Part shown: positions 36,623 through 49,662 of the stretch, one piece after another
Numbering within the stretch: position 1 is the first letter of the stretch
Layout of the letters: each line of letters opens with the position of its first letter
Origin: Leptospira sp. B5-022
GTDB taxonomy: Bacteria > Spirochaetota > Leptospiria > Leptospirales > Leptospiraceae
Direction of reading: 5' to 3'
DNA: 64,000 nucleotides
Assembly (NCBI RefSeq): GCF_000347035.1
Contig: NZ_ANIJ01000032.1
Coordinates: 1 to 64,000 of the forward strand
Notes under the pieces: model-generated
The model's database searches: none
What the model saw: only the letters and a program-made list of their open reading frames with translations
What the model was told of the DNA's origin: nothing
Translations under genes and position numbers: made by a program

Positions 36623-38358
36623 TTTTTACCGGCCCGAACCGTGTCGGAAAATTCAATCATGTCTTTTTGGGATTTACCCGCTGGGATCATCGGAAATACT
36701 TTTTCTTCCGCTGGGATCATAACTTCTAAGATCCGAGCCTCGTCGTCTTCCAAGAAAAATTCCAATGCATTATCAATCTCGGATTTATTAGAAATTCTTA
36801 AACCTTTTATGGAATAAGCCTCTCCTAATTTTACGAAATCAGGGTTATAATTCCATTCCGACTCGGAGAATCTTTCCTCGTAAAATAACTCCTGCCATTG
36901 GCGGACCATGCCTAAGAAGTTATTATTAAAGATCAGGATCTTTACCCCTTTTTTGTACATCGCGATAGTAGCCAGTTCCTGGATATTCATCTGGATGGAT
37001 CCGTCTCCGGACACGCAGATCACCGTTTTATTAGGATTTCCGAATTTAGCTCCGATGGCCGCAGGAAGACCGTAACCCATGGTGCCAAGTCCGCCGGAAG
37101 TCAACCAACGATTCGCTTCTTCGAAAAGATAGTATTGAGCTGCCCACATCTGGTGTTGTCCCACATCCGTGGAAACGATCGCCTTCCCTTTACTTTTTTC
37201 GTACAATTTTTGAAGGAAACCCTGGGGCTTAATGGTGTCGGTAGAATCATCAAATTCTAACGGATGGTTTTTCTTTAATGTGTCTAAAAATCCGACCCAA
37301 TCAGGACGATCCACCTTATTCACTTTTGGGATCAGGGCTTTTAGGACTTCTTTCAAGTCTCCGTGTAGAAGATAATCCACAGAAACCCTTTTGTTAAATT
37401 CCGCAGTGTCGATATCAATATGAGCGCGAACAGCATTCTCCGCAAACTCGCCCGGCTTAGCCACACGGTCGTCGAACCTAGCCCCCAAATTTAGAATATA
37501 ATCACATTCTAATACTGCCTTGTTTGCATAAGCGGTCCCATGCATTCCAAGCATTCCTACGGAAAGTTGATGAGTACCCGGAAAAGCGCCGATTCCCATA
37601 AGAGTCGTGGTAACAGGGATATTCCCCTTTTCCGCAAGCTCCTTGATCTCCTTGGAAGCATTCGCATTGATCGCTCCCCCTCCCACATAAAGTAGAGGTC
37701 GTTTCGCCTTATTCAATGCCGCCGCAAAAGAATCCAGATCTCCGCCGATCGGAGGTTTTTGATAATGCCTAGGATCTATTTTAAGTTTATCCGCTTTACG
37801 AACGGAGGTGAGTTCGGTCTGCACATCTTTTGGGAAATCCAAAAGAACCGGGCCAGGTCTTCCGCCTAAAGCGACCAGAGTCGCCTCTTGGAAATGTCTA
37901 GCGATCTCATCTGCGGATTTGATCAGTGCATTGTACTTTGTGATCGGGATCGTGATCCCATAAATATCCGCCTCTTGGAAGGCATCTGTCCCGATCGCGT
38001 TGGTTGCGACCTGACCGGTGATTGCAAGAATAGGAACCGAGTCTAGTTTTGCGTCAGTAAGTCCTGTAACAAGGTTCGTAGCGCCTGGACCGGAAGTAGC
38101 GATACATACCCCTAACTTTCCGGTGGAACGAGCATACCCTTCCGCCATGTGAATAGCGCCTTGTTCGTGACGGACTAGGATATGTTTTATTTTAGTACTT
38201 TTATATAATTCGTCGTAAAACGGCAGAATTGCTCCGCCGGGATATCCGAAGACGATATCCACTCCGTATTCTTCCAGGAGTTCGACCATCAAGCGGGCAC
38301 CGGAGATTTTTGCTTCGGTTTTCGGCATCTTTCCCTCGTTAGAATCCATTCCATGCAA
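36619..38358 (-). CDS. ilvB: Acetolactate synthase large (catalytic) subunit
   Basis: 579 aa ThDP enzyme of valine/isoleucine synthesis. [18 protein letters not shown] holds the catalytic Glu; the ThDP/Mg motif is [29 protein letters not shown]; the FAD region [12 protein letters not shown] is intact. It condenses two pyruvates or pyruvate plus 2-oxobutyrate. An in-frame ATG about 10 codons later ([10 protein letters not shown]) is the better match to relatives and may be the true start. It is first in the operon, with ilvN and then the terminator. Confidence 0.95.
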   Translation of the reverse strand: MHGMDSNEGKMPKTEAKISGARLMVELLEEYGVDIVFGYPGGAILPFYDELYKSTKIKHILVRHEQGAIHMAEGYARSTGKLGVCIATSGPGATNLVTGLTDAKLDSVPILAITGQVATNAIGTDAFQEADIYGITIPITKYNALIKSADEIARHFQEATLVALGGRPGPVLLDFPKDVQTELTSVRKADKLKIDPRHYQKPPIGGDLDSFAAALNKAKRPLLYVGGGAINANASKEIKELAEKGNIPVTTTLMGIGAFPGTHQLSVGMLGMHGTAYANKAVLECDYILNLGARFDDRVAKPGEFAENAVRAHIDIDTAEFNKRVSVDYLLHGDLKEVLKALIPKVNKVDRPDWVGFLDTLKKNHPLEFDDSTDTIKPQGFLQKLYEKSKGKAIVSTDVGQHQMWAAQYYLFEEANRWLTSGGLGTMGYGLPAAIGAKFGNPNKTVICVSGDGSIQMNIQELATIAMYKKGVKILIFNNNFLGMVRQWQELFYEERFSESEWNYNPDFVKLGEAYSIKGLRISNKSEIDNALEFFLEDDEARILEVMIPAEEKVFPMIPAGKSQKDMIEFSDTVRAGKK

Positions 38359-38577
38359 AGTAAGGGCCCTGTCAAGAAGGAAGAATGGACTATAACTTTC
38401 ACATTATTTTATGCGCTGCAAACCGAGATTTCTCTCTTTTTTTCCAATTTCAAATTTTCTTTACGGATTTAGTACCAAGGAAAACCTTTACTCATCCGTC
38501 AAAGTAATATTAAATAAAAAATTGAATGAAGAATCTCACGGATCTTCTTTCTAAATTTAAAAAGGAACGTCGGTCCG

Positions 38578-39696
38578 ATGAACGAGCCTATTGAAAAACC
38601 CCAAGCAGGAAAGGAAGAAGAAGATTCACATTTTGCTCAGATCAAAAGTCTGGCAAAAGAAGCCTACCGTTTTCTGGATAGCAGACAATGGGACAAGGCC
38701 GAATCTAAATTGAAGGAACTTCTGGCTAAAGAACCGAGTAATACTTACGGTTTAGTCGGGATGGGTGACCTTCATTTTAAACGAAAGGAATTCAGGCAGG
38801 CTCTGGATTTTTATAACAGATGTATCAAAGAAGATTCATCCAATAAGTTTTCCCTAATGGGACTTATGAACTGCTATAGAGAGATGAACCTACTCAATCG
38901 GGTCATCGAAGTAGCCGAAGAATATCGACATATTACGATCACGGACGCATCCATCTTAAGTAGAGTTGCGGACGCTCACAGAAAACTCAAAAACTTCAAA
39001 GAATCGGAAGTATATTATATGCAGGCTCTGCAGATCAATCCTAAGGATCAGTATGTGATCGTAGGTTTGGGGCATTTATTCTTTGCCTGCCAAAGATACA
39101 AAGACGCAATTAGCTGGTGGGAAAAACTGTTGGTTATCCAACCGGATAATATCAAGATCCTGACAGAGATCGGTAACAGTTATCGTAAGATCAAAGACTT
39201 TGATGAGGCGATCCGCTATTATCGCAGAGCGGCGGACCTGGATCCAAGGAACTTCTTCGCACTCTACGGTTTGGCGGAATCTTATCGCGGCAAAAAAGAT
39301 TTCCGTAAAGCGAACGAGTTCTGGGAAAGGATTCTGGAATTCGATCCGGACAATAAACTAATCATCAACAGATACGCTGATAGTTTAAGAGGTATGGGAG
39401 AATTCGATAAAGCATTAGAATGTTTTAATAGAATTCTTTCGGAAGGTGAGGATTATTTTGCACTTCTTGGAAAAGCCTCTTCTTTGAAGATGAAAGGTGC
39501 AAGAGACAAGGCGGAGGAAATTTATGTGGATCTTCACAAAAAATTTCCGATGGACCCTCGCCCTGTAGTGGAACTTTCGGAACTCTATTCCGATATGGGA
39601 AAAAGGGACGAGGCTCTCAAACTGTTAAACGATTTCCACAAAAAGCAGCCTTTAAACGAGGAAGTAAAACAAAAGCTGGATTCTTTCTCGGAATAA
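38578..39696 (+). CDS. TPR-repeat protein
   Basis: 372 aa made of about nine tetratricopeptide repeats from about residue 22 to 365 (for example [40 protein letters not shown]). No signal peptide or catalytic domain. It has acidic starting residues. Such proteins are protein-protein scaffolds; the partner is unknown. The upstream 219 bp has no other supported gene. It is convergent with the phosphoesterase, with 7 nt between the stops. Confidence 0.9.
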   Translation: MNEPIEKPQAGKEEEDSHFAQIKSLAKEAYRFLDSRQWDKAESKLKELLAKEPSNTYGLVGMGDLHFKRKEFRQALDFYNRCIKEDSSNKFSLMGLMNCYREMNLLNRVIEVAEEYRHITITDASILSRVADAHRKLKNFKESEVYYMQALQINPKDQYVIVGLGHLFFACQRYKDAISWWEKLLVIQPDNIKILTEIGNSYRKIKDFDEAIRYYRRAADLDPRNFFALYGLAESYRGKKDFRKANEFWERILEFDPDNKLIINRYADSLRGMGEFDKALECFNRILSEGEDYFALLGKASSLKMKGARDKAEEIYVDLHKKFPMDPRPVVELSELYSDMGKRDEALKLLNDFHKKQPLNEEVKQKLDSFSE

Positions 39697-39703
39697 TTCA
39701 GTC

Positions 39704-40657
39704 TTATCCTTCTATCCGATTTTTCTCCCTCTCAAGAAACTCTGGGAGGGGGAAACTTTCCTCTACTCCATTCTTCAAATATTTCGCCTCCGCATCCCAG
39801 GTCCCGTTCTTTCTAGTTAACTCGACATGATGGTGCCAGATATTTCCCTCTTTATCCGAAAAGATCCGAGGGACTCTGGCCGGATTTAGATACAGTATAC
39901 CTTCTTCTTTCTTTTTCCAAATTCTTGTCTTTACCCTTAACTTTCTGGAAGAATGGTGCATATGACCTGCGATCACTACTTTTGGTCTTTTGTTTTGATC
40001 CACGATCTTTCTGATAAAATTTCCTAGGTCCTTGTCTCCAAAGTCCCCTTCCTCACTTTTAAAATCGCAACCCCAAATATCGTGCGCCCTAACTCCCAAA
40101 CCGGCAGGACCGTTATGGGCAAGAACGATCAGATCCTGCTTTTGAAAATCAATGTCCTGGATCAATTCCAGAAGTTTTCGCTCAGACTCATCATACGAAG
40201 AAATTCCGAAAACAGACTTAAGGAATATTTGAAAATTAAACCTAGCTCCCATAGAAAGAGGCCTAGCTCCTAAAAGGGAAAGCCCTTTGCTCATATCGAA
40301 AAGATTGTACTGGCATACATTGGTATCACCCAGATCCTTAAGCAGCTTTTTGTATCGAAGCAGATGGAACGTATGACTTAAGTAACCCATATTAGGTGTG
40401 GCATTCGTGATTTCCATAAGCAATTGCGGGATAGAAGTAGTATCATGATTTCCTAAAATGATATACTTTGGTTTCCGAACTTTAGAGATGAGTTGTGCGA
40501 CCTTGTTCGTATTGCCCGGGAGATTGTTTCCCAGGTCTCCGGTGAATATCACAGAATCGTAATTGCTTTTGGAAAAGTATTCCGTATCGACCCAAGTCCA
40601 GAATCCGTGAATATCGCCCACGACAGCGATCCGCTTATCAAAAGAATCAAATATCAA
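39704..40657 (-). CDS. Calcineurin-like metallophosphoesterase
   Basis: 317 aa, cytosolic. All five metal-binding blocks are visible: VVGDIHGF (12-19), [22 protein letters not shown] and AGHMHHSS. The substrate could be a phosphomonoester, a cyclic nucleotide or a nucleic acid end. The family match is certain but the reaction is open. It starts 97 nt from the divergent MCP gene. Confidence 0.9.
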   Translation of the reverse strand: MIFDSFDKRIAVVGDIHGFWTWVDTEYFSKSNYDSVIFTGDLGNNLPGNTNKVAQLISKVRKPKYIILGNHDTTSIPQLLMEITNATPNMGYLSHTFHLLRYKKLLKDLGDTNVCQYNLFDMSKGLSLLGARPLSMGARFNFQIFLKSVFGISSYDESERKLLELIQDIDFQKQDLIVLAHNGPAGLGVRAHDIWGCDFKSEEGDFGDKDLGNFIRKIVDQNKRPKVVIAGHMHHSSRKLRVKTRIWKKKEEGILYLNPARVPRIFSDKEGNIWHHHVELTRKNGTWDAEAKYLKNGVEESFPLPEFLEREKNRIEG

Positions 40658-40754
40658 TTTTTCCTTCCCAAATTTAAAGTTTCACCTTGTCGGCTTTTTA
40701 AAAGAAACTTTTTTAGATCGTACTAGGTCGAAAAAAAATCAACCAGGATCACGC

Positions 40755-43304
40755 ATGAAAAATATAAACAAAGAAATTTCCGCATTCTCCGCTAGGTTTC
40801 TGTTCTTAACGGAAGGTTTAGGGTATCTGATCGGAACTCCATTTGCGATCGTATTTTTGGTCCATTTTATGGACCTAGATCTAAAGGACGCGGATCCCTC
40901 ACTTTGGTTCGTCATGGGAGCGATTTTTGTCCTTGGGCTCGTCACCAGTTCACTTTCTTCCATATATAAATTAAAACCGTTACGAAAATATACCAAACAA
41001 TTTGCGGAAGGGGCAGTAACTCGAGATACGGTTATCGGGGCCCAAAAGACCGTCTTTCGACTTCCCATTCTTCACGCATTGGACATCCTGGTTAGGATTT
41101 GGATGGGAGGTGGAATTTTTGTAATTTCACTCGGGATCTTTTTGCCTATCAGCAAAACGGATTATTCCATTCTTTTAGGACTGATCGTTTTCGGAGGACT
41201 TGCGAGCGCAGTCTATTTTTATCTTATCACCGATTGGCTAAAGGACAATTTAGCTAATACGGATCTCTTCGGTTCTATTTCATTGGAGTCGTTGGTTAAA
41301 CTCAATCTGACCCGGACCTTGGCTTTGGTTTTCTTTTCCATCGTTCTAGTTTTGGCGATCGGAGTTTCTCTGGTAGTTTACAAACTCAATTTTGAATCTT
41401 TAAAGAATGCGTATACAAACCAGATGTTGAATGTGGCTCATACCTTAGACCTCCTTACCCAGGGAATCTATGAGGACACGGAAGAAGAAGCGGAACTCAT
41501 CATCAGAAATAAAACCTTAGGTCTTCTGGTCTCTCAAAAAAAATGGAAAGAAGCGGAGAATTTTCTAAATAATTTTTTAGGATCCAGCCAAAGATTCGAA
41601 GGAATAGCTGTCTGGAAAGAAACGGGAGAGTGGTTTTCTCATTCCGTAGGGACAGGAACTTTAGCAAGTAGTACGATCGTTCCCTTAACATCCGCATTCC
41701 AACTTCCGGGAGCGGATGAGATCAGAAATACAAATAAAGAAAAGGCATTCTTCTTTAGCGAACCTTCCAATTCACCCCAAAACGGTTCTCCCGTCATTTT
41801 ATATATTAGAGAATTTGAATTAAATGACGGCTCCAAGGCATTTCTGGTATTCTCCGTTCGGATAGGAGATCTTACAAATCCGGTCATCCAATCCATCAAA
41901 ATCGGAAAAACGGGTTACCCGGGACTTCTCACTCCTAAGATGACCTTCTTAAATCATATCAGCGAAAATATGAGATTAAAAAAGATGGAGGATCTCCCTT
42001 TCGCAAAATTTTTCACGAACTCGCAAGACGGGGTCCCAATCAAGTACGTCATGGACGGCGCTTATAAATCCATGGTGGTACATACGAACAAAAAGTACGG
42101 ATTTAGATCTTTCGTAACCATCGTAAATGAAGAGGTTTCCAAAGAAGCGATCTCGACTATCTTCTATATGTTGGCGATTTCCTTTAGCGGATTGTTTGTA
42201 ATCGGATTTATCATCTACTTCATTCTTTCCAAAAGTTTAAAACCTTTAAGAGATAGCAAAAACCTGATCGAAAAAATGTCGGAAGGAGATCTGACCCATA
42301 AACTCAATGTTCTCTCCCGGGACGAGATCGGAGAGATGGCGATTAGTATCAACGAGTTCAATCGTAAAGTTAAAGCGGTACTTCAGAAAATTTTCGATGC
42401 CTCTCATAGTCTGGCAAATTCTTCCGAGGAAATGTCGAATACATTAAAGACCATCTCGGATAATGCGCAAAATCAAGCGGCAGCCTCGGAGGAAATTTCC
42501 GCTTCTATCGAGGAGATCTCCGCCGGAATGGATGCGATCTCTTACAGAACAAAAGAGCAGGTCAGTCTTTTAAATTCTTTGGATTCTGAGATGTTTGAAT
42601 TTTCTTCTTCTATCCAAGCCACTTCTGAAAATCTGGAAAACACTCTTTCTCATGTAAAAGAGATCACGGACGAGGCGAGAAGAGGCGGAAAATCTTTGGA
42701 ACTGACTGACCAAAGTATCCGCAAAATTTCCCAGAGTTCGGACCAGATCACAGGTGTGATCGAGATCATCACAACCATTTCGGAACAGATCCATCTTCTC
42801 GCATTGAACGCAGCAATCGAAGCAGCAAGAGCAGGTGCCGCAGGAAAAGGATTTGCAGTGGTCGCAGACGAAATTTCCAAACTCGCAGACAAAACTTCCG
42901 ACAGCATGAAGGAGATCGAAAATATCATCCAAGCAAACGAGACCGAGATAGGGATCGGGGTCAGCAATATCCGGGACACGGTAAGCGTGATCGGCGGGAT
43001 TATCCAAAGAATAGAGACCATCTATATCCGGATGAACGAGGTATCTTCCGTGATGGGAGAACAATTGGTCCGAAATCGTATCGTAAACAAAAAAGGCCAG
43101 GAAGTGAAGGAAAGATCGGAAGGTATCCAAACTGCGATCCAAGAGCAAAAACTGGCAGTCGAAGAAATTTCGAAAACAATTTCGAGTATCAACGACCTGA
43201 CCCAATCTAACGCGTCTTCCACGGAAGAATTGAGTTCCGGTTCTGTGGGCCTCGCCCATTTGTCCGAGGATCTGAAAAACCAAGCAGAGTATTTTCATTT
43301 TTGA
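40755..43304 (+). CDS. Methyl-accepting chemotaxis protein with multi-TM N-terminus
   Basis: 849 aa. Five hydrophobic segments are packed at the start (about 22-38, 51-70, 113-132, 138-157 and 188-208), then a periplasmic domain to about 465, one more TM, HAMP and an MCP signalling domain ([20 protein letters not shown]). An integral-membrane sensor of several helices in front of a periplasmic domain is unusual for MCPs. The input signal is unknown. It is not a close relative of the two tandem MCPs at 31731-35931. Confidence 0.9.
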   Translation: MKNINKEISAFSARFLFLTEGLGYLIGTPFAIVFLVHFMDLDLKDADPSLWFVMGAIFVLGLVTSSLSSIYKLKPLRKYTKQFAEGAVTRDTVIGAQKTVFRLPILHALDILVRIWMGGGIFVISLGIFLPISKTDYSILLGLIVFGGLASAVYFYLITDWLKDNLANTDLFGSISLESLVKLNLTRTLALVFFSIVLVLAIGVSLVVYKLNFESLKNAYTNQMLNVAHTLDLLTQGIYEDTEEEAELIIRNKTLGLLVSQKKWKEAENFLNNFLGSSQRFEGIAVWKETGEWFSHSVGTGTLASSTIVPLTSAFQLPGADEIRNTNKEKAFFFSEPSNSPQNGSPVILYIREFELNDGSKAFLVFSVRIGDLTNPVIQSIKIGKTGYPGLLTPKMTFLNHISENMRLKKMEDLPFAKFFTNSQDGVPIKYVMDGAYKSMVVHTNKKYGFRSFVTIVNEEVSKEAISTIFYMLAISFSGLFVIGFIIYFILSKSLKPLRDSKNLIEKMSEGDLTHKLNVLSRDEIGEMAISINEFNRKVKAVLQKIFDASHSLANSSEEMSNTLKTISDNAQNQAAASEEISASIEEISAGMDAISYRTKEQVSLLNSLDSEMFEFSSSIQATSENLENTLSHVKEITDEARRGGKSLELTDQSIRKISQSSDQITGVIEIITTISEQIHLLALNAAIEAARAGAAGKGFAVVADEISKLADKTSDSMKEIENIIQANETEIGIGVSNIRDTVSVIGGIIQRIETIYIRMNEVSSVMGEQLVRNRIVNKKGQEVKERSEGIQTAIQEQKLAVEEISKTISSINDLTQSNASSTEELSSGSVGLAHLSEDLKNQAEYFHF

Positions 43305-43352
43305 AAGTCACACCCCGGAATTTCGGGAGAAAAAGAAGATTTCGAAACTTAG

Positions 43353-43380
43353 TTGCATTTTAGAGAATTTATTCTAATTT
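43353..43380 (+). promoter_or_regulatory. Possible promoter for the 90-aa gene
   Basis: TTGCAT (43353-43358), 16-nt spacer, TAATTT (43375-43380). The start site would be about 3-7 nt before the ATG at 43390, which has no Shine-Dalgarno, so a leaderless message is possible. Confidence 0.35.
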
Positions 43381-43389
43381 GCGCTATAT

Positions 43390-43662
43390 ATGGAATGGGA
43401 AAAGATCTTAAGGGACTCTGTAAGGGACGGTTCAATCAAGGAATTGTATCTCCGGAGAGTCCCCACCCTGAAAACTTGTGATGATTGGAATAAGGTAAAA
43501 GAAATAGGTCTGATCGATCACAAAACCAAATACGCCCATTATAAGGGTGGATTGGTTAAATTCGGGGAAGGTCTTTTTTTCGTGAGTGAAGAAAGGCTAC
43601 AAGCTTTAGCTCCCTTCCGCAAATGGGAATTCAAAACCAAGATCAAAGTCACCCCGGATTGA
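43390..43662 (+). CDS. Hypothetical protein, 90 aa
   Basis: Not recognised. It is a soluble basic mix of charged and aromatic residues with no signal peptide or TM. The frame uses ordinary codons and is flanked by a probable promoter and a repeat element. It is likely a real lineage-restricted gene. Confidence 0.55.
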   Translation: MEWEKILRDSVRDGSIKELYLRRVPTLKTCDDWNKVKEIGLIDHKTKYAHYKGGLVKFGEGLFFVSEERLQALAPFRKWEFKTKIKVTPD

Positions 43663-43682
43663 AAAACTTTCCGATTTCGGTG

Positions 43683-43777
43683 TTTCGCGCGGAGAACACA
43701 GAGATCACGGAGACAAAAACAAAAGATCTCCAAACAACGAAACTCACCTCAGTGAACTCCGTGCCCTCTGTGTGAAA
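43683..43777. repeat. Inverted 'CRGAG' repeat element
   Basis: The left arm begins TTTCGCGCGGAGAACACAGA (43683-43702) and continues to about 43712. The right arm (43748-43777) is its inverted copy, ending CCCTCTGTGTGAAA. Both contain three staggered ACRGAG units. The element fills the gap between the 90-aa gene and the convergent helicase-associated gene; it could act as a bidirectional terminator. Confidence 0.7.
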
Positions 43778-43784
43778 TAAAAAA

Positions 43785-45788
43785 CTATCTAGTTAAATTG
43801 ATGATCAGATTCAGTTTTTCAGCGACTGTGATTACGTCTTGGACACGAGTTTTGTCCACAAGCACTGCGGTTGGTCCAATCTCGTCCAAAACGATTTTTT
43901 TGCCTTTGATCTGTCCAAGTAGAAGTTCCATTACATTCTGGTCTTTCGTGCGTACAAGGACACAATCTTCCGCGACTTCCACCACAGGCAGGTTCCCACC
44001 CCAGTCTTCCAATAAGAATAGAAGGTTTTGGGCAAGTTCCGCTTTGCTAGATGCTTTTAAGAAATCCACAAACTCGTTCGTTTTGTATCCCAAAAGAATT
44101 CCTAATTGATAGGCTTCTTTGGTCAGAACAAAAGTATATACCCTATCGTAGTCTTTGAGTTCTGTGAAGGCTTTTAAAAGATGAATTCCGTATATGGAAA
44201 CTTTTTCCGGGAACGCGATCACGGAGAAGTCCGGGTTAATCGTGATTCCACCCTTCTCCGTAACTCCTGCCAACTCTCCCGTTTGGAAGAAATATTCTCC
44301 CAGCTTGGAAAGAGTCAGGAAACGGCTCGGATATTCTACTTCTAATAATCCGAATAAATGCAGATAGAAGATCGCACTCATGATCTCCTTACGAAGATCC
44401 GCTAGATCCGTCTGGAAATTTTTCGTGCGGAAGCCAGGGCTAAAGATCAAATGTTCCCTGATAATATTCGAGAAAATAACGGAAAGATGGATACGTTTGG
44501 ACTTGATGATCAGATTTACACATTTGTCCAAGATCATTTTATCGTAAAAAGGCATTTCCGTCGGTTGGAAAACTTCCGGAGGATTCACCCGTTTCATTCT
44601 GGCCTCGTTCACCTCATGGATGACGAGTTTCATGATCTCGAAAATATCCTTGCTGAGAAAACCGTCCAGATCCCCTCTCAGAATGATATTCTCCCCTTTG
44701 ATATCCGCCAGGTTCAAAAGTTTCAGGATCGGAAGGATCAGTTCCATCTGATAGATCTGGCTTTTTTCTGGGAAAATACTGATGTCCGGATTTAATAATT
44801 CCTGCTCTGTTCTTTTATGATCCGCCTGTTTAACCTTGCCGGATTTTGCGAGAACCAAGCCCTTTCTGCTGATATAAGAAAGTAACTTTTTCGTATTTAA
44901 GAAGAAGTCCAACTCGTTGGTGGCGAGTTTTTCCTGTCTCTGGCGAGTTCCTTTTTTAACGGAAGGAAGGATCGGATTGTTCTGGATATGTTTAAGAAGT
45001 TCTTCCGGAAGAGCGAAGATCCTAACGAACTTCTCCTCTACGAAACAAACATCGGCGATCATTCCCTTTTCGACTAATGAAGGAATAATAGTCTCGTATT
45101 TGCCCCTGCTCATCACGATAAAACTTCTGATATCGTCCGCGTCAGCTGCACCACCGCTTAAATAGATCCTGACGACGGTATCTCTTTCCAATTCCGATAA
45201 GGATTGGATAGCCGCCTCATACGCCTCGTCAGAAGTCGCATGAGTGATAAACTTACGAATACTATCTATTTTTGCAGGGGCCTTGACGGCCTTTTTCCAT
45301 TCATTGGAAATATCGGTCAATTTCTTGCGATCTAGAAGTTTTTCGACGGAGACTTTGTATTTGTCCCCTTTGAGATTTTGATCTAAAGAAACTAGAGCAG
45401 CCAGCTCGTCATACGCATGATACTTATCCAGATTATTGGTAAGTCTTTCTCTGTTTTTTCTTTGGTATACGAGTTGGTATTTGCGGAGAAGGTTTAGTTC
45501 CATCTCCACATTGATTGGCGGAATGTTTACTTTTCGGGAGATCTCTCCCAGAGTGAGGACATTCTTATTTTTTAAGATAGAGGTATAGATATTAACTTGG
45601 AGTACGGTGAGTTTTTCCAGTACACCTTTGAGGTAAAACTCGTCGAGAAAACTATCGAAAAGAAACTTAACGTTCTTATTCTTTTCTTTGAACGGGAGCT
45701 TGGGAATGTTCCAGAGAGAGGCGGTCTTCTTTAGGTCGTTCAGTTCGAGTTTTTCTAATTCTTGCAATAAAACCGATTCGCCACTCAT
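43785..45788 (-). CDS. Large helicase-associated-domain protein without helicase motifs
   Basis: 667 aa from the ATG at 45788. An in-frame start at 45878 would add 30 residues that look non-conserved ([10 protein letters not shown]...), and neither start has a strong ribosome site. No Walker A or DEAD motif is present. The winged-helix-like segment [26 protein letters not shown] and the C-terminal part with [25 protein letters not shown] and [20 protein letters not shown] resemble the Helicase_C_3/XPB-associated region. It probably acts on nucleic acids or as a regulator. It stands alone on the minus strand. Confidence 0.6.
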   Translation of the reverse strand: MSGESVLLQELEKLELNDLKKTASLWNIPKLPFKEKNKNVKFLFDSFLDEFYLKGVLEKLTVLQVNIYTSILKNKNVLTLGEISRKVNIPPINVEMELNLLRKYQLVYQRKNRERLTNNLDKYHAYDELAALVSLDQNLKGDKYKVSVEKLLDRKKLTDISNEWKKAVKAPAKIDSIRKFITHATSDEAYEAAIQSLSELERDTVVRIYLSGGAADADDIRSFIVMSRGKYETIIPSLVEKGMIADVCFVEEKFVRIFALPEELLKHIQNNPILPSVKKGTRQRQEKLATNELDFFLNTKKLLSYISRKGLVLAKSGKVKQADHKRTEQELLNPDISIFPEKSQIYQMELILPILKLLNLADIKGENIILRGDLDGFLSKDIFEIMKLVIHEVNEARMKRVNPPEVFQPTEMPFYDKMILDKCVNLIIKSKRIHLSVIFSNIIREHLIFSPGFRTKNFQTDLADLRKEIMSAIFYLHLFGLLEVEYPSRFLTLSKLGEYFFQTGELAGVTEKGGITINPDFSVIAFPEKVSIYGIHLLKAFTELKDYDRVYTFVLTKEAYQLGILLGYKTNEFVDFLKASSKAELAQNLLFLLEDWGGNLPVVEVAEDCVLVRTKDQNVMELLLGQIKGKKIVLDEIGPTAVLVDKTRVQDVITVAEKLNLIINLTR

Positions 45789-45983
45789 ACCACTGACCGA
45801 AATTATCGTTCGAGAGCCATACTCTAATTCTCGCCGCTCCCGTAAACCAAAATACGGTTTTCTCGGCTGAACATACAAAATAGACCCGAGTACCCTTCTT
45901 CGGGTTCCTTTATCCCAAATGGAGGTTCCTTTCTCCTTGATTTGGATTGTGCTTCTTTCAAGTTATCTTAATCTGGAGCTGAA

Positions 45984-47285
45984 ATGCCAGGATTCCTAGA
46001 CCAACTTCTGCAAGGGGTAAACAGCGCTAGTCGTATAGTGACCAGCAGTTATGTTTTTTCCACTAAAACCATCCTACTTTTAAAGGATTTGGCCACTGGA
46101 GGAAGTGGATCCCGTAATATTCCGGTCCGATTGAGAGAAGCGTTTGAGGAATTAGGCGCAACGTATATTAAATTGGGCCAATTTATCGCATCGGCCCCTT
46201 CTCTTTTTCCCGAAGAGATCGTAACGGAGATGCAAAAATGTTTGGATTCCGTACGACCACTTCCGTTTTCAGATGTCCGGAAAGTATTAAAAAAAGAACT
46301 GGGTAGAGATTTTCAAAACTTATTCCAAAGTATAGATCCCGTACCGATGGCATCCGCCTCCATTGCGCAAGTCCATTCCGCAGTGACCAAGGACGGCTTG
46401 GACGTAGTAGTAAAAGTGCAAAGGCCGGATATAGAAAGTGCGTTAGGAGCCGATCTTAACCTACTATTCTTAGCATCTAAACTATTCGAAATTTTTGTAC
46501 CCGGCCTGAATAAATCGGGACTTTCCGAAATGGTGGGAATGTTCCAATCCTCGATCTTAGAAGAGATAGATTTTATAAAAGAAGCAAACAATTGCGAAGA
46601 ATTCGAAAGATACCTTCTCTCCAACGGAGAGACCAGAGCAAGAGTCCCTAAAATTTATAAAGAACTCAGCACCAAAAAAGTTTTGGTCATGGAAAAATTT
46701 TATGGAGCTCCTATCACCGACGAAACCTCTCTGCGCAAGTTCAGTAAGGATCCTTCTAAAACGCTTTCGGATGCTTTGGAGATTTGGTTTTCCACACTTT
46801 CAAGATCGGGATTTTTTCATGCAGATGTACATGCAGGAAACCTAATGATCCTTAGGGATGGAACGGTAGGTTTTATCGATTTCGGGATCGTGGGAAGGAT
46901 TTCCTCCAAAGTTTGGGAAGGCCTAATGATCTTTTTGGAAGGACTTGCATTGAATAGAACGGATCGGATCGCAAACGGTTTAGTTCGTATGGATGGGACT
47001 GCCCAAGGGATAGACGAGAAAAAATTAGCCAAGGACCTGGAAACGGTTTTCGATCAGATGAGTAAAATGGTCTTAGATATTCAAATGGGGGAATTGGACG
47101 CCTTCGACGAAAAAAAGATGAACGCTATCCTTTTCGAGTTCAGGGATATCTCCGATCGTAACGGATTAAAGATCCCTAAAGAATTCGGACTTTTGATCAA
47201 ACAAATCTTATATTTTGACAGATATATCAAATCTTTCGCGCCGGAACTGGATCTGATCCGGGATAGGGAAAAATTTATCAAATGA
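45984..47285 (+). CDS. UbiB/AarF/ABC1-family atypical kinase
   Basis: 433 aa. The KxGQ motif is [24 protein letters not shown], the invariant Ala-rich/AxAS segment is [10 protein letters not shown], the ATP-binding Lys is in VKVQRP, the catalytic HADVHAGN loop is followed by DFGIVGR. UbiB members support ubiquinone or lipid homeostasis. The two C-terminal TM helices of E. coli UbiB are not present. It ends 4 bp into feoA, so the iron genes are probably read from this gene's promoter. Confidence 0.88.
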   Translation: MPGFLDQLLQGVNSASRIVTSSYVFSTKTILLLKDLATGGSGSRNIPVRLREAFEELGATYIKLGQFIASAPSLFPEEIVTEMQKCLDSVRPLPFSDVRKVLKKELGRDFQNLFQSIDPVPMASASIAQVHSAVTKDGLDVVVKVQRPDIESALGADLNLLFLASKLFEIFVPGLNKSGLSEMVGMFQSSILEEIDFIKEANNCEEFERYLLSNGETRARVPKIYKELSTKKVLVMEKFYGAPITDETSLRKFSKDPSKTLSDALEIWFSTLSRSGFFHADVHAGNLMILRDGTVGFIDFGIVGRISSKVWEGLMIFLEGLALNRTDRIANGLVRMDGTAQGIDEKKLAKDLETVFDQMSKMVLDIQMGELDAFDEKKMNAILFEFRDISDRNGLKIPKEFGLLIKQILYFDRYIKSFAPELDLIRDREKFIK

Positions 47286-47515
47286 AATCCAAACTTTTCG
47301 AATTAGAAGAGGGAGAATCCGGCAAGATCACCGGAATCAAAAACGAATACGGAAAAACGGGACTAATCCGAAATCTTTTAGATATGGGGTTTCTTCCGGG
47401 GACAAAGATCACCGTGGTCCGAAAATTCCAGGACCAGGACAAGATGATCGTAAAATTGGGACTTGTCCGATTGGCCATTCGAAAAATGGAAGCGGACCTT
47501 CTTGAATTGAATTAG
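47282..47515 (+). CDS. feoA: Ferrous iron transport protein FeoA
   Basis: 77 aa SH3-like protein. The sequence [21 protein letters not shown] (about 27-47) is the FeoA core. It supports FeoB at the cytoplasmic face. It overlaps the UbiB-like gene by 4 bp and is 3 nt upstream of feoB. Confidence 0.93.
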   Translation: MKSKLFELEEGESGKITGIKNEYGKTGLIRNLLDMGFLPGTKITVVRKFQDQDKMIVKLGLVRLAIRKMEADLLELN

Positions 47516-47518
47516 TTT

Positions 47519-49660
47519 ATGAAATTATTAAATACTGAAATACAGGCTCTGGAACACAAAACGGAGAAGTTCCGGGTTTTACTTACAGGTAATCCGAACT
47601 GCGGCAAATCCACATTATTCAATAGACTAACCGGACTTAGACAAAAAACGGGGAACTACCATGGCGTAACCGTTGAAAAAGCGGAAGGAAGTATCCATAC
47701 GGAAGATACAACGGTCCATATTGTGGATCTTCCCGGTGCTTATAGTTTAGGCGGAGAATCGGAAGACAAACAGGTAACAACCCGCATTCTACTTTCCAGA
47801 GGAGCTGAAGACAAACTCATTTTTGTATTGGATGCGGTTGCGATAGAAAGAGGGCTCCAATTTTTATTACAGGTATCTTCTCTCAAGATCCCAATGATCG
47901 TCGCAGTCACAATGAACGATACCTTGGAAAAGAAGGGAGTTCATTTAGATCTAAAAGTTTTATCCAAGGCCTTTGGAGTTTCTTTTTATTTCGTAAATCC
48001 AAGATCGGGAGAAGGTGTAGAAGTTTTTGAAAAAGTTTTGATGGACGTTTCTTCTTATAAGATCCCAAATCCGGATTTTTCCTGGGACAAAAAAAGGACC
48101 GCACTGATAGAGTCCGTACTATCCAAACTTTCCGTTGACGATCCGGATTCGGTCCGATTCGTATTGGAGAATAGTTTTAAAGAATTTAGCGGAGAGATCC
48201 TTCAAACTGGACTTCCTTCTTCTAATTTTTTCCCGGAAAAAACCAAAAAATTCATTCGTTCCGAATGGCAAAAGTCTAAATTAGAATTCTCTTATGGAGA
48301 AGAACTAGTCCAAAGATCCATCTGGATCAAAAAACTTTTATCCAAGGCGGTCTCCGGCTCCGAGATAACCGAAAAAGGTATACTTGGATTTGCGGATAAA
48401 ATACTTCTCCACCCTATTTGGGGAATTATCGTCTTTTTAGGGATTATGGCCTTGGTATTTCAGTTCTTATTCACCTGGTCGGAAGTGCCCATGGATTGGA
48501 TAGAAGCAAGAATTAGCGATCTTGCCGATTGGACCGGGAATTATTTACCGGACGGACCGGTGCGTTCCCTCATCCAAGAAGGAATGATAGGTGGAGTCGG
48601 AGCTGTTTTGGTATTCGTTCCACAGATCAGTTTGTTATTCTTATTTATAGGGATCATGGAAGAAAGCGGATATATCGCGAGAGCTTCCTTCTTAATGGAC
48701 AGGTTCATGGGAAAATTCGGGCTTTCCGGTAAATCTTTTATCCCATTACTTTCCAGTGCGGCATGCGCAGTACCTGCAATTATGGGTACCCGAACAATCG
48801 AAAACAAAGCGGACAGACTTACGACAATCCTAGTATCTCCTTTGATCACTTGTTCCGCCCGATATCCGGTTTATATTTTAGTGATAGGTACTGTATTTTC
48901 CGCAGAGCCGATTTTCGGGATCTTCTCCCCTAAAGTTCTAGCGTTATTCGGTCTTTTCCTATTAGGAATGTTCGCCTCCATGGGAGCCGCTTTCCTATTC
49001 AAAAAAACTTTTTTCAGATCGGAACCTGCTTATTTTTTAATGGAACTTCCGAGATACCAATGGCCTTCTCTCAAAAGTCTATTTTTTACGGTTTATAAGA
49101 AGATCAGAGCCTTCCTTGAAAATGCCGGAAAAGTAATCCTATTTATCTCCATTATACTTTGGTTCTTAGCAAATTATCCAAGGGTAGAAGTTTCCAAAAC
49201 CGAAAATTTAAACCCGACCCAAGCGAAGTCCTTACAAATTTCCGAATCCTACGCAGGTAGAATGGGAAAAATGATGGAGCCCGTCTTAGAACCGATCGGT
49301 TTCGGATGGAAAATGGGACTTGGGATCATCACTTCGTTTGCAGCGAGAGAAGTAATGGTATCCACATTATCGATCGTATACGGTGTCCAAGGAGAAGATT
49401 CCGAAGATGAAAATCTACGATCCGCTCTCAGAAAAGACAAGGATCCGGAAACCGGAAAACCGGTCTGGACGATCGCAAGCGGACTCAGCTTACTTATATT
49501 TTTCGCATTTGCCTGCCAATGTATGTCCACTCTTGCCGTTGTGAAAAAAGAGACAAACTCCCTTTTCTGGCCGTTCTTCATGTTCACTTACATGACGATT
49601 CTTGCATATAGTTCCTCTTTTTTAGTTTTCCATTTTTCTAAATTTTTAGGCTGGAATTAA
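47519..49660 (+). CDS. feoB: Ferrous iron transporter FeoB
   Basis: 713 aa. An N-terminal GTPase has G1 GNPNCGKST (24-32) and G3 DLPG (70-73). The G4 box reads TMND (131-134), with Thr in the usual Asn place. A GDI-like helical region follows, then a polytopic membrane domain with the two Gate motifs ([15 protein letters not shown] and [11 protein letters not shown]). It drives ferrous iron uptake through the inner membrane. No Fur box is seen close upstream because the gene is internal to the transcript. Confidence 0.95.
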   Translation: MKLLNTEIQALEHKTEKFRVLLTGNPNCGKSTLFNRLTGLRQKTGNYHGVTVEKAEGSIHTEDTTVHIVDLPGAYSLGGESEDKQVTTRILLSRGAEDKLIFVLDAVAIERGLQFLLQVSSLKIPMIVAVTMNDTLEKKGVHLDLKVLSKAFGVSFYFVNPRSGEGVEVFEKVLMDVSSYKIPNPDFSWDKKRTALIESVLSKLSVDDPDSVRFVLENSFKEFSGEILQTGLPSSNFFPEKTKKFIRSEWQKSKLEFSYGEELVQRSIWIKKLLSKAVSGSEITEKGILGFADKILLHPIWGIIVFLGIMALVFQFLFTWSEVPMDWIEARISDLADWTGNYLPDGPVRSLIQEGMIGGVGAVLVFVPQISLLFLFIGIMEESGYIARASFLMDRFMGKFGLSGKSFIPLLSSAACAVPAIMGTRTIENKADRLTTILVSPLITCSARYPVYILVIGTVFSAEPIFGIFSPKVLALFGLFLLGMFASMGAAFLFKKTFFRSEPAYFLMELPRYQWPSLKSLFFTVYKKIRAFLENAGKVILFISIILWFLANYPRVEVSKTENLNPTQAKSLQISESYAGRMGKMMEPVLEPIGFGWKMGLGIITSFAAREVMVSTLSIVYGVQGEDSEDENLRSALRKDKDPETGKPVWTIASGLSLLIFFAFACQCMSTLAVVKKETNSLFWPFFMFTYMTILAYSSSFLVFHFSKFLGWN

Positions 49661-49662
49661 GA

